A stretch of DNA of 64,000 bases, taken from positions 2,666,001-2,730,000 of the forward strand of contig NW_026570225.1 in assembly GCF_019649055.1 (NCBI RefSeq), read 5' to 3'. The position numbers were made by a program, and so were the translations under genes. Positions within the stretch are counted from its first letter, which is position 1. Each line of letters starts with the position of its first letter. Shown piece by piece: positions 24,351 through 34,761 of this stretch. The notes under the pieces were generated by a model. That model was not told the DNA's origin and did not search any database. It was given only the letters and a program-made list of their open reading frames with translations. Source of the DNA: Paramacrobiotus metropolitanus. Taxonomy: Eukaryota > Tardigrada > Eutardigrada > Parachela > Macrobiotidae.

Positions 24351-25163
24351 ATGATTCAGCACGGCAAGCGTTTTCTGGCGGCTCTGTTTTCGTCCCTTCG
24401 ACGCGAACCCGTTCAAGTGCGCCATTACCGCGAAACTCCTATAGACAGAATCCGGACAAGACATTTTGGATTCGAAAATCACATTAAATATCATATTGGT
24501 GGCTTTCTACCGCGCATTAAACCCACTCCGGAACTGAAGCCGATCTCTGGGACACGAACAAAATTCAAGAATTCATGGGCTCTTCATCGCGCAGCTTTCG
24601 GGCAGAACGATTATATCGACATTCTTGGGGATGGAACGCTGCATCCGCGCGATCTTCTTAAGGGTCCTGTGTGGCTCAAAGGATTTCGAGGCTCAGAAAT
24701 GCAGCGATTAATTCGCCGGCGAAACTACGGTTTGCATTGGATGCCAATGGTGTATCCTGAAAAGTGGACTAATTTGCTAAAACAGCTCAGGTAAGAAAGC
24801 GAAGAGACGGGAAATGAATGAACAGGAGCTTGACGATCAGTTTCTGATGTTGGGATTAGGATCGAATTTAACTTTGTTTACAGTCGAATGGTTTAAGAAT
24901 CTTTCATTTTCGGAGCACGAAAATGGTTTCGTTTGGTTTTGACATTTGCTGTTATTGGATTTCGTAGTAACAGAACTAGTAAATTAGCAGAGAGCAATAA
25001 ATTGCTGATGAACGTTCTTGTAAATCTTTATACTTTAAACAGGTATCTGGATCGATATCATAACTTCAAACAGAATCACAAGGACTGGAAAAATCGTTAT
25101 GAAGCGAAAGCTCATAAATGGGACATCATGCCGAGATTCGTGAACAAGCGAATAATGAGATGA
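24351..25163 (+). CDS. MRPL51: Mitochondrial large ribosomal subunit protein mL51
   Basis: Two exons, 24351-24790 and 25043-25163, join across GTAAGA and TAAACAG to give 186 residues. The N terminus is basic and has a mitochondrial-type leader (KRFLAALFSSLRREP). The conserved mL51 block follows: DYIDILGDG, HPRDLLKGPVWLKGFRG and SEMQRLIRRRN, matching the vertebrate pattern of an ILG loop, a (K/R)GPxWL(R/K)G(F/W)(R/K)G turn and an E(L/M)QR helix. The C terminus is very basic (RYLDRYHNFKQNHKDWKNR). Human mL51 is 128 residues, so this one carries a longer N-terminal part and extra C-terminal residues. It is a structural protein of the 39S subunit. An ATTAAA at 25209-25214 may be its poly(A) signal. 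Confidence 0.85.
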
Positions 25164-25848
25164 AGCAGACTTAGAGAACGGGACGTAATTATTGTACGAA
25201 GTTCTCCTATTAAATCAGCTGAACTTACCGTTCTTCTCAGCCAGTTTAACGTGGATCCATCTTTGCTGTGCTGCTTTTGAGTGTTTTAGCTGTTGTTGCA
25301 AATTAAACTGAGCCATGGTTTGCCGTGAATAGAGTGGCTGGCAAGTGGCCATTCCGTTAACTGTGCAAACGATGAAAAGAAATTTTGTGTCTCGACCTTT
25401 CAATAATTGTACGTAAGACCATTTTTGTCGGATGTGTTGTGTAATTAAATTAGATCGGGGATACATACAGAAAACGCATAATATTATGTGCGTAGTTCTA
25501 TGAGGAGTTCAATGGCATTTTAGAAGGATTTTGCATAAGTGCAATCCAGACTGAAACTGAGAATGCGGTTTTTTGTAAACACTTTTCTCACGAGTTTGTG
25601 AGCTCAGTAGTTTTGTTGCACTGCACAACACGGCTGCGAGAAGATTTCATCAGATTACTGTACATTCCATCGACATTCGCAGTGCCGAGTCTGCCGACTC
25701 ACTGCCGAGTGCACAAACAATTTAAGTGCGTTCATTTCTAATTTACCAATATGTAGTTCTTATTTGACGGGTTTGTAAATTAAGCAATAATGTATGTACA
25801 CTTGTGGTTTACATCCAGACATTCCGGATCCACTGTTCTGTTCTGTGT
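25164..25848. other. Spacer with a weak 83-codon minus-strand ORF
   Basis: An ORF at 25215-25466 (-) starts with a true ATG and ends in a segment MAQFNLQQQLKHSKAAQ... followed by a GTAAGT that looks like a donor. No partner exon is evident because MRPL51 lies just beyond on the other strand. I list it only as unproven. Confidence 0.25.
25209..25214 (+). terminator. Candidate poly(A) signal of MRPL51 (ATTAAA)
   Basis: ATTAAA variant hexamer 46 bp after the MRPL51 stop codon on the coding strand. Confidence 0.35.
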
Positions 25849-26784
25849 TCACCATAAACTGTAATGGCACATGTGCAGCTGTAATCCCTTTCCGCGTTTC
25901 TCGCGGGCACAGGGCCCTACACCCTCGATGACACTGTCCGTTTCCGCAAACGGCGAACAAAATCGATTGGGATGGTTGACATATGAGCCGTGATCCGCAT
26001 CCATATAGATGGAAAACATCCTGGCCCGCAGTCCGACCACTTCCTGGCAGGCACGGTGCACGCCCAGCGGAAACAGGATGAAGGGCCGCTTCGTGGGCAG
26101 CACCATGTGATTGGAGGGGGCCGAGTCGTTGCGACAGCAGAAATAATAGTGCGTAAAGGTGTCAAAGAATTCTCCGGTCGGCATGCGCCCGCGCGTTCGC
26201 CGGTTGACCGTGCCGATGTCGTCCAGGCCGACGGCGCTCCAGTTGAAGCCAGGTGGACAGCGTTCGTAGATGTTAAATTTCTGTTGCGCGTTGAAGATGC
26301 AGTAGGAGCCAGGAGGGAAGTCGGCATTGACATGGCTGCAGTCGTAGTCCACCGGCTCATCCGACGTGTCGGCTGGCGGATCACGGACGCAAAACTCCAG
26401 TGTGACGGCTTCTTTGGTGATTTGTGCGCTGAGCAGATTCTGCTGGGAGACGGAAGAGGCCGCGCGGAGCCGGTGCCTTACCTCACCGGTGCCCCAAGCG
26501 CCGCCTCCTGGACATCCGGTAGCCGCGCGCAGCAAAGCGAATGGGGCCTTCGGCCAGCAATTAGTAGCCGGTACATTCCGGGGCACACGCTTCAAGGGAA
26601 CAGTCCCGTTGACCAGAGCATGATCCAATCTGGCAGGGTCACCGAATGTACTTGTCTCGTTTAAACTGCAACAAGTGCTCCTGTTAAATTGCTGTAGACT
26701 GTACGGCAACGTAAGCGTAGAATTTGTTTTGAAGTTGATCTCGAAAAAGTTAGAAAATTCAGCTATAGGTTCTATAGCAGCCAC
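25849..26784 (-). CDS. ApeC (apextrin C-terminal) domain protein, 5' incomplete
   Basis: One long open frame codes for up to 311 residues, but its first in-frame start-like codon is GTG and no ATG occurs until deep in the domain. At least one upstream exon must therefore hold the start, probably with a signal peptide. The ApeC domain spans about 75-295: the opening CWPKAPFALLRAATGCP, the cysteines in LEFCVRD and PPGSYCIFN, then CPPGFNWSAVGLDDIGTVN, the YYFCCRND block, LPTKRPFILFPLG and CQEVVGL. ApeC domains were described from sea-urchin apextrin and amphioxus ALP1/ALP2, extracellular proteins linked to eggs and to binding of bacterial cell walls. The reading is inference for this protein. 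The exon is distinctly GC-rich (about 55-60%) beside its AT-rich surroundings and has no introns over 0.9 kb. Acceptors inside the 5' end (for example before CAATTT or TTTAAACG) could make the true exon shorter. Confidence 0.72.
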   Translation of the reverse strand: MAAIEPIAEFSNFFEINFKTNSTLTLPYSLQQFNRSTCCSLNETSTFGDPARLDHALVNGTVPLKRVPRNVPATNCWPKAPFALLRAATGCPGGGAWGTGEVRHRLRAASSVSQQNLLSAQITKEAVTLEFCVRDPPADTSDEPVDYDCSHVNADFPPGSYCIFNAQQKFNIYERCPPGFNWSAVGLDDIGTVNRRTRGRMPTGEFFDTFTHYYFCCRNDSAPSNHMVLPTKRPFILFPLGVHRACQEVVGLRARMFSIYMDADHGSYVNHPNRFCSPFAETDSVIEGVGPCAREKRGKGLQLHMCHYSLW

Positions 26785-29700
26785 AGCAGACTTTTAATTA
26801 TTAGTAGCGGGTACTGGGTACGTTTGAAAATGCTGAACAGTATACAAGCAATTTTGTGGAATAGAAATACTCGTATAGAATAATAGAAAGTACTGTTTGT
26901 GAAATTTTTTTTTCAGCTTCGTAGCGGTGAATGTGCGTGCTGGTCGTGCGTGCACGCGTACAATACAATACCCGATCTATAGCTGGCATGGCATTTAATA
27001 GCGGCTGATGCACAGTCCGGACTTCGTAGCGTTTCGAAAACCCAATTTTACGGATACATTTCCTTTGTTCAGGGAGCCCGAGCATGCAGTATTACAGTAA
27101 CGTAGTTTAATAATTAGTTTTTTATGTACGGTTTTTATACACATGGTTTTCGGTTTTTATACACACAGTTTTTGCGGAGTCGATAAAAAGAACAAAAACA
27201 ACAAAAATGGCCTGAATGGTTGCTCGTATGTTGCACAAATCACTTGCCAGTTGCACTGAAGTTCTCACTTCCCAGCACAACCAGTGCTCATTATGCATAA
27301 GTGCCCTTTATAAAGCATGAAGCATGTTACACATTTACGTTGCTCAATCTCACTAACCAATAACCATACTCGTATGACTTACTAAACATGGATTGGATTA
27401 ATTTTCATAATTCTAAAATCTAAATATACCGTATGGTTTACAGTACACTGTTCGGTGAATCATTCAATCATGAAATAAACAGTGTCCCACATCTAATGGT
27501 AAGTACTGTGTTGTAAGTTTCCACAAACATTCATGCTTCATAATAAAGCGATTTAAGTTGCACACTGCAAAAATTTAAGCAAGTATTAAAGTGTCGGAAT
27601 CACAAACGGCATTTCGTGTCCACTTAGACTCTGCTCGTTGCTCGTACCTGATAAGAAATGTACTGCAATTAGTATTATCAGCGTATACTGTATATTTACA
27701 GCCACCCTTACAATTATTAGGATTCAGCCGTACCGTACAAAAAATTGTATGTTTTCATCAAATTTCATGGTTCTACTTATTTCTTACGTTTGAAAAATCC
27801 GTTTACTTCTAGTACGTACTAAGTACGCATATTCTTTCACAAATCTTAATCTTATAATATAAGAAGAACTATTGTAAGGTTACGAATATTGCAGGTTCAT
27901 CACTGATGGCGGCATGCCGGTAATATTGCCGAGCACTGTTCGGCGAGCAGGGAGTTTAACTGGCGATAAATGTATCGATGTCAATTGTCAAATACTGACC
28001 TCTGCCGGGATAATACATCCTCAAGAGTAATTTGTTGACAATGAGCATAAAAGCATGAATTGCTAATAAATAATAATATGAGCATGGAATGGATCAACCC
28101 ATTCTTTTCTTCACACATTTTGCACAAAAAGCCGAATTCAACTTTTTATGGCACATCTCGCTCAAGAAGGGCGCAATAATACTTGGCGATCATTCCACGA
28201 CAACGATCTGATTATAAGACTTTTACACCATCGGTTGGCAATTTTAATGCTCTCAAGCAACGAACCAGTAAAATACCGTATAAGCGCTACTCAACCAGCT
28301 TAAAGCGACAGTATGGAAAACTCTCCTATTCTTGCGTAATTGACCACAAGAGTGCCAATAAAAGCCCGGGAAAGATCGTCGGCAAACATAACCTACACAA
28401 CGGCAGCCGGAAGTCATGGCTACAGCGCACAATACTGCATTAATGGCGAATGCTGGCTGTTTGGGCAATCTTGATACGGATAATTGTGTAGTGGTGGTTG
28501 TTGACTCAAGTATCTGATAGAAAGATGCCTCAGTTTTATGAGGATCATATCGGTATCTCGCATCAGATAAGGGGACCTGATGTAAGAGGACGGAGGACGG
28601 GATGGGAGCAGTGGCGGCGGCGTGTACGCACTGTACGTGCAGAATGGCTGGCTGCGCTGTAATGGATCAGGGTTCACTGCGTTTGCCATGCGATGGATCA
28701 TGCGCAAATTCCGAATGGAAATCGTCCAGTCAGAAACAGAAGTCCATTAAATTAAAAGCTACAGACAAACTTCCTCTTGGCCTACTTGTTATGTGACCGA
28801 ATACTATGTTTGCACGACTGCAGATCCAATATGAAGATAAATGTGGATTTATTTTGTGAAGCAATCCAGAATTATTATTACATTGTTAGCAGTAATATGC
28901 ACTGTTTTAACAGAAAATTGTTCATATCGAATCGTACCGGTACTACGATCAGTTTCTTAATGATCAAAATGTTGACTTTCCATAGCTATCCCAGAGCGTC
29001 TTCTTCGATTCCACTCATTAGTTTCATTCCATGGCCAAGAATATTAACTGGATCGGGAATTATTATTTTAAAAACACAGATACAGTAACAATAACTGCTG
29101 TAACAGTCCAAAGAAATAGCTTACTAAATTTAAAATGCTCCTACCGGCAGCGGTACAACAGGCACTACAACTCATGCCCGTTCATACTGTAGCCGAATCA
29201 AATAAGTAAGTAATTAGTTTTTCAATAACCGTCTACATTGCCGTCTGCCGAATACGTTGTAGCAAACCGAATTCGTAAGAAGCCGTTCCTTTTCAAGTTT
29301 TCGGTTCACCTAATAACCTAGTGCTTTGTTGTAAAGTGGTTATTAGTACTTAAGATTAGTACTGTGGTTAGTACAATTCAAGACCAATCTTATGACGATC
29401 CAAAGCCACGCATACAAAAATCTAAGTGCTAAATATTACAGCTGATCCGTTAAAATTTATCGATACTGTAAAGGAAACGTTACCAATAAGTATTGTTAAG
29501 GAATGGATGGTTGATCATAAATGAACTGCACCCAACGTGAAACATTATTATTATGTATCTAACCCCGCATAGATGTATTTTGATCTGTTTGAACCACACA
29601 AAACACCAAATTGATTCTAAGCAGAAAAATAATCTGAGCAAAAACAATCTTGCCTGGAAAAGCAGACATACAAAAATGGTCTATCCACAATTTCGATCAC

Positions 29701-29828
29701 TTGTACACGAAATCAACCAACATACGTATAAAAGTAACACAGGTCCGTATCTGGATGAACGTATACGAGAACGTTTTAAGCCTTCACACGTAAGCACAGA
29801 CAGTGCCTGCCTGCCTAATGGACGTACT
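26785..29828. other. 3-kb AT-rich gap; may hold missing 5' exons of the ApeC gene
   Basis: No confident gene. The first exon(s) of the ApeC gene should lie here or in the adjoining part, but I could not find an ATG followed by a hydrophobic leader with a good donor. A patch at 28420-28740 is less AT-rich and has a Pro/Tyr/Gln-rich open frame on the minus strand that could be a coding exon. GTAC words are common. No RNA gene was seen. Confidence 0.4.
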
Positions 29829-32229
29829 CTAGTCCATTAACGAATCATCCGTTTCGCTAATGCAACGTACTCTGCTGTGCACGACGCTTGGTCCACTCCG
29901 ATTCCGATTACCGGAAGGGACGCCACCCTCCTGAATATCCATAATATCCGATTCATTCTCTTTGATATTATCTCGTACGCATTCCGGGACACGCACATCC
30001 GGATCGGCACACTCCTGCTCCATATCCTCTAGTTCACTGAAATCCATTGATGCCGGAGCGTGGAACATGCCGACCGAGGGCACCGGCGCAAGATGACGGA
30101 GATTCTCCAGTAACGTTTGTTGAATTTTCTGCAAACAGCAATTGAGCGAAGTTTAGTACGGTATTCGATATACGGTATTCGATATATCAAGCGCATCAAA
30201 GCTACGCACTTCCAATTCCTTTTTGCTGTTAAGGTTTTCCATATTACTGGATGGAATGTGCAGTTTATAGTCCGGAGCAAAATATTCAAAATAATCGTTA
30301 TAAGGGAGATCGTTAGCGATATCGGTTCCTATGGCTAGCGCAGTTTCGAAAGCCCAACAACGTGCAACGTTCTTGATTGTGTATCCGCCTCCACCCAACA
30401 GAAGCAAGGGTTTTCCGTGCTTTTTCAAAAACTGCAGGCACTTCCCATGCCCTAGAACATTCATAAAACTTTGAATCAACCAGAAAACGCTTTCGCCGAA
30501 TATTTTTGCGAGACAATTTTCTGGAGTCGCCATTCACCCAAGAAAAACTAAAGTAACATTGCTGTCACTTACCATTGAGCGTCAAATTGAAGCAACCGAG
30601 CCGGTCGCCGGTTAAGGAATCGGCTCCACATTGCATAACAATGGCACCCGGATCGTAAAATTCCAACACCTTGGTCATCACTGGGACGAAAATGGCCTCA
30701 TAACTGTCATCATCAATACCGGCCTGGAGAGGAAAGTTCAGCGAATAATACTTGCCCCCTTGAGCGCCAACATCGGCTACGCTTCCAGTGCCTGGGAAGT
30801 ATTCTCCAAACTTATGGTACGACACGGTCATAACGCGGTCTGTTGTGAAAAAGGCCTCTTCCACGCCATCACCATGATGGACGTCAATATCCACATATAA
30901 TACTCGCTGGTGGAACTTGAGCAATTCCAAAATGGCCAACACAATGTCATTAACGTAGCAGAAGCCCGAAGCTTCCCGCTTTTTCGCGTGATGAAGTCCG
31001 CCGGCCCAGTTTATGGCAATATCCGCAGATTCCGAATTTAATTTGCTAGCACCTAAAATCACACGTCTAGAGTAAATTCTTTCTGAGGCGCTCTACCAAT
31101 TCTAAAATTTCTCAGTTTTCTTAGGCCTCGTCCCGAATTCAAAGCGAATCTCGTTGCGATACAGCAACTCCACCTCGCGAGGTGGCTTCCCGTACCGTAT
31201 CTCTGGGCGTGGCCACTGCATATAGCCACCTCGTGCGGTCGAACAACCGTACCATAGCGAGATTCGCTTTGAATTCGGGACAAGGCCTTAGTTTTCTTTG
31301 TTTATTTTTTTTATAGTTATTTACGTATGTTTTAACGAAAAATAGCCGAAATCTCCACAAAAATACAGTATGATGTTTCCACTACGCTGTATGATGTTTC
31401 AGTTAATAATACACAAGTTATGCCAAACAAATGTACGCTGCGAAACTATGTGGGGAGGAAGATTTCCGTAAACTGGTTAATAATAGTAGCATTCAGTAGC
31501 GATATAGACCACTGTTAAAACGCGCAAAAACCACTCTTCAAAAAATCGAAAGTTACTGCTTTAAAATTATAGATAAATCACTGATAAAAAATCTGATACA
31601 ACCGTGAACCGTACAGTAGTTAAATTCAGCGCGAGGAATACGTTGAGAAGCTTAAATTCCTCGACTTCTCACCTGCTACTGATCCGCCAGCGTATGCTTG
31701 ACAATACTCATATAACCCATCAAACACGGGGCAATCCTAGCAGGCAATCCAATATTGAAGGCGGCAGAATTGGCACTGTTGTAAATTATTATAAGAACAT
31801 TATGATTACCTCTCCGACATTGAATTCCGCGAGTACTTTCTTAGACGGAGGACTCTTCCCTTCGTCGCCAAAGGACAACGTCTTTAGAAAGCGGATATAA
31901 TCATCTGAATGGAAGCGTGTTAATTCGGTCATTCCGGAACAATGGGGACGAAAGCACTGCATCTTCAGGTGCAGTCGATAGTTAAGGATCAGGCTATGGA
32001 CCATTCGGATACGATGGGGCTGCAACCGGACAGCATGCCGTGGTCATTACATAAGTTATGATAAGTAACAATCGTGATACGATGCCTTGTCCAAAACGCA
32101 GGATCACTTTACCTTCATCGGATGGCCTTGTCCATAATAAAAATTCCCGATATCTTGATTGTAATAGTACGCTACCTTCTTTGCGCTGTCCGAACGAACA
32201 CGGATCGCTCCCAATGCCTGGGATTCCAT
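29829..32229 (-). CDS. HDAC1: Histone deacetylase 1/2-like (Rpd3-type class I HDAC)
   Basis: Six exons: 32229-32113, 32019-31810, 31736-31673, 31052-30573, 30451-30210, 30128-29829. All phases agree, giving 470 residues (human HDAC1 482). Start Met is at 32229 in MESQALG, before the conserved [22 protein letters not shown]. The catalytic core is intact: HH at 151-152, DIDVHHGDG with D187 and H189, CGADSL and GGGGYT. The small third exon supplies [17 protein letters not shown]1/2 proteins are the enzymes of NuRD, Sin3 and CoREST complexes. Some positions are unusual: [19 protein letters not shown], and [13 protein letters not shown] where relatives have a HAP motif. The tail is acidic and lacks the lysine-rich end of vertebrate HDAC1. 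A 170-bp inverted-repeat element sits in the intron between exons 3 and 4. Confidence 0.92.
30157..30184. repeat. Perfect 14-bp tandem duplication in the last intron of the HDAC1-like gene
   Basis: The unit TACGGTATTCGATA occurs twice head to tail inside an 81-bp intron (30129-30209), between the donor and the acceptor. It is short and may be chance or a recent slippage event. Confidence 0.6.
31121..31290. mobile_element. MITE-like element with 33-bp terminal inverted repeats
   Basis: Bases 31121-31153 and the reverse complement of 31258-31290 agree at 31 of 33 positions (core AGGCCTYGTCCCGAATTC then AAAGCGAATCTCG). Both ends are flanked by GTTTTC (31115-31120 and 31291-31296), which looks like a target-site duplication of 6 bp, or 8 bp if the boundary is placed two bases further in. 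The interior is short, non-coding, GC-richer than its surroundings and holds a perfect 16-bp palindrome (31170-31185). It lies wholly within the intron between exons 3 and 4 of the HDAC1-like gene. This is what is expected of a non-autonomous DNA transposon. The superfamily is not clear. Confidence 0.65.
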
Positions 32230-34761
32230 TTCGCTTCTCAGGGTGGAACAAACTCGCAATTCAGTGTTGAACGTAAATACAGCAACGTTTGCCAATCAAC
32301 CTTCGATAAAAAAACTAATCAAACAAGCGAGCGGCCGTTTTTTTAAAACGTGAAACAAGGCGGTACTGTTCTTGGTAGTACCGCCGTGGTTGTAATTAAT
32401 TTTGTAAACCAACAGTGTGACAGTCTGACAGATGAAGGGAAGAAAGAACGGCTGCCGCTAGTGTATGGGGTCCAGGAGCGGAACCTCGATAAGCTGGTCT
32501 GCAGGGGGTTACGCCCCCACTCAAACAACAGTTACTGATTATTACGGTACAGTTCTAGCACCTCTTAAGTACAGTACCAAGTTCATCTACAGACTACAGG
32601 TACCCGCGATCGCATTTGGCCGAAACGTACAGTAACGCGATCGAAAGAATCGGACGCGCTTAAAACTACCGAACCCATGCATGATAAAATGCATGTTATA
32701 AAAATTTAATTAGAGTACAAGGATACCAGCACTACCCGCACAACAGCCAGGACCCCGCAATAAGGTCGCGGGCGACTCACCGCACTCTGCAGCATGGCTC
32801 CCTTTTCGCCGTTCTCGAGCCTTCCCAAGGCAAGCCAAAAGTACTACGGCAGTAGTTAAGACTTACTTCGTACTTACCATTTAAGTTAACTACGTACATC
32901 CTAGATAGAACTCCAGATAAGCACTGACAAAAGGTTCCGGTTGAGAGGCACGGTCCATTGTCTCCAACTAGTAAATTTGAGGAACTTTTGCCTAAGTTCA
33001 TGGCTTTATGCTAAGCTATTCCTGAATCTACACAGAAATCAGCCAACATTCGAATTTTTCAGATTGCTTTCTAACTTAACATTAGTACAGCTATTTCCCA
33101 TTAATTCTAGGGTTTCCCTCGCAAGTGTTCGGGTTGCGATGGAAATGGTATTCTAAAATGCGAATTTACGTGATTACGTCATGCAAGTTTCCACATTACC
33201 TTATTCCGCTGGTGAAGGTGGCAAACAACTGATAAAAATCAAAAGTTGACTGGACTAGCAAAACCGAGAAATAAGAAAAGGTTACAAGTAAAGGGCCGGC
33301 ATTACCACAAGCGATGAGCAGACGATTTTTTGAAGTTTTTTAATCCCTATGAAACGCTTTTTCCATGAATGCGTTTCCAACTTCCCTTGAAGCTGGAAAC
33401 GCATACATACTGGGTTAGCGTTCATTCCGTACGAGTATTACTTACTATTGTAATGATAATAACTAGTAATCGGGACAGAAAAAAACTCTGAATTTTAATC
33501 GCCTGTGGACTGTGGTTACAATAAATTTAACAAAGGAAAAAATTAATTCAAGTACATAAATACCTGCACAGGCTGCACTTGTTCTAGTTGCCTTACAAGA
33601 TCTTCCGGTCTGACGATATTCACCGTTCAGTGTTCACAGACTGCCGGCTTCTTATGGATTGGCCTTAACAGTTTAGGCGGGAAAGTTTTGCAGATTAGAC
33701 AACCTCTCAGTTACTCAATGATATGAAGACTTTTGATATTAACTGGTAGAAATGGTGTACTCGCACTAAAACAAACTTATTTCATCGATGGTCCATTGTG
33801 AAACACATCCATGGACTTCCTTACTTGGAAAAGTGACTCCAATTTCACAAGTGAGAGTGCAAATTACAGTACAGTACCTTGTGTGATGTATACAACCCGG
33901 CATCCCCGTCTCGCAAATTCTCTTCCATAAATTATTAAATTTATTCTAATTATGCGTACAATTCTATAGTAGGATACACTATACAGTAGTGGTAATATGT
34001 CAGCAAAGTGGGCTTGGTCGCTTGGGTTTCACCGTTTCAGTAATCTAGCTGTATGTCATCATATTCCTTCGGCACGTCACGCCTATTCTGCGCCTTTGGT
34101 AACTCGGTTTAGCGTTTGGATTTTGAGGCGAATTTGTTGTTTGAGGGACAGGTTTGTTAGTGTTACAGACTTACAGATGCTTTTTTATAATATAATATGT
34201 ACAGTGGTACACTACTTTTAAAACTTTATTTAATACGTAATGATACATTAATTGTCAGGCTGGCGCAGCGCTTTCCTAGAATAGCTCATGAATTACTTTA
34301 TACAGTAATAATAAGTATATCTATGGTAATAGTATGTATTGTGAGAATCAAGGCTTGAAACGCGCAACCACAAGCTGTACTCGTATTGTAGTGTGCGAAT
34401 ATCCCGAAGGAAAATCTAGCAGGCGGCATTTCTGCATTCTGGAATCTGGATATCATGGGTGCCACATGCTAACCATTTTTCTGTTTAGCTTCCTGGTTCC
34501 ACAGTATTCGGTTCATTCCAGTTGATGTAACCGTGTAACGGTACAAAAGCAGTCGCATCTACATTCCAAAATTTGGATTATAGTTCTGCGTTTTTTAAGT
34601 AGGAACACCGTAGCTGAGTAGTAGTTGCACTTTGCAGTATTTTCTTATTGTTCTGCTGTTCATCCTTCGTTATCGGTCTAACTCCAAACGTGATTATCGT
34701 GCCTCCTGGACGTAGCAGCTGCTCTGGTTCATCGCGATGTCCATGCAGATACTCGTACACC
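32230..34761. other. 2.5-kb divergent spacer, HDAC1-like / tetraspan gene
   Basis: No gene is supported. It contains a perfect 11-bp hairpin stem at 33369-33404 and several GTAC-rich stretches. ORFs such as 33997-34221 (+) have no motif. The start of the four-pass membrane gene may lie upstream of the ATG I chose, because its frame is open back to about 34648. Confidence 0.4.
33369..33404. repeat. Hairpin: 11-bp perfect inverted repeat with 14-nt loop
   Basis: ATGCGTTTCCA (33369-33379) is followed 14 bases later by its exact reverse complement (33394-33404). It lies in a non-coding spacer and no function is evident. Confidence 0.5.

Noticed and set aside
25917-26664. Long ORFs in other frames and on the plus strand over the ApeC exon (155 and 224 codons)
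   Set aside because: They are shadows of the GC-rich ApeC frame. Only the minus frame with the ApeC motifs shows a recognisable domain.
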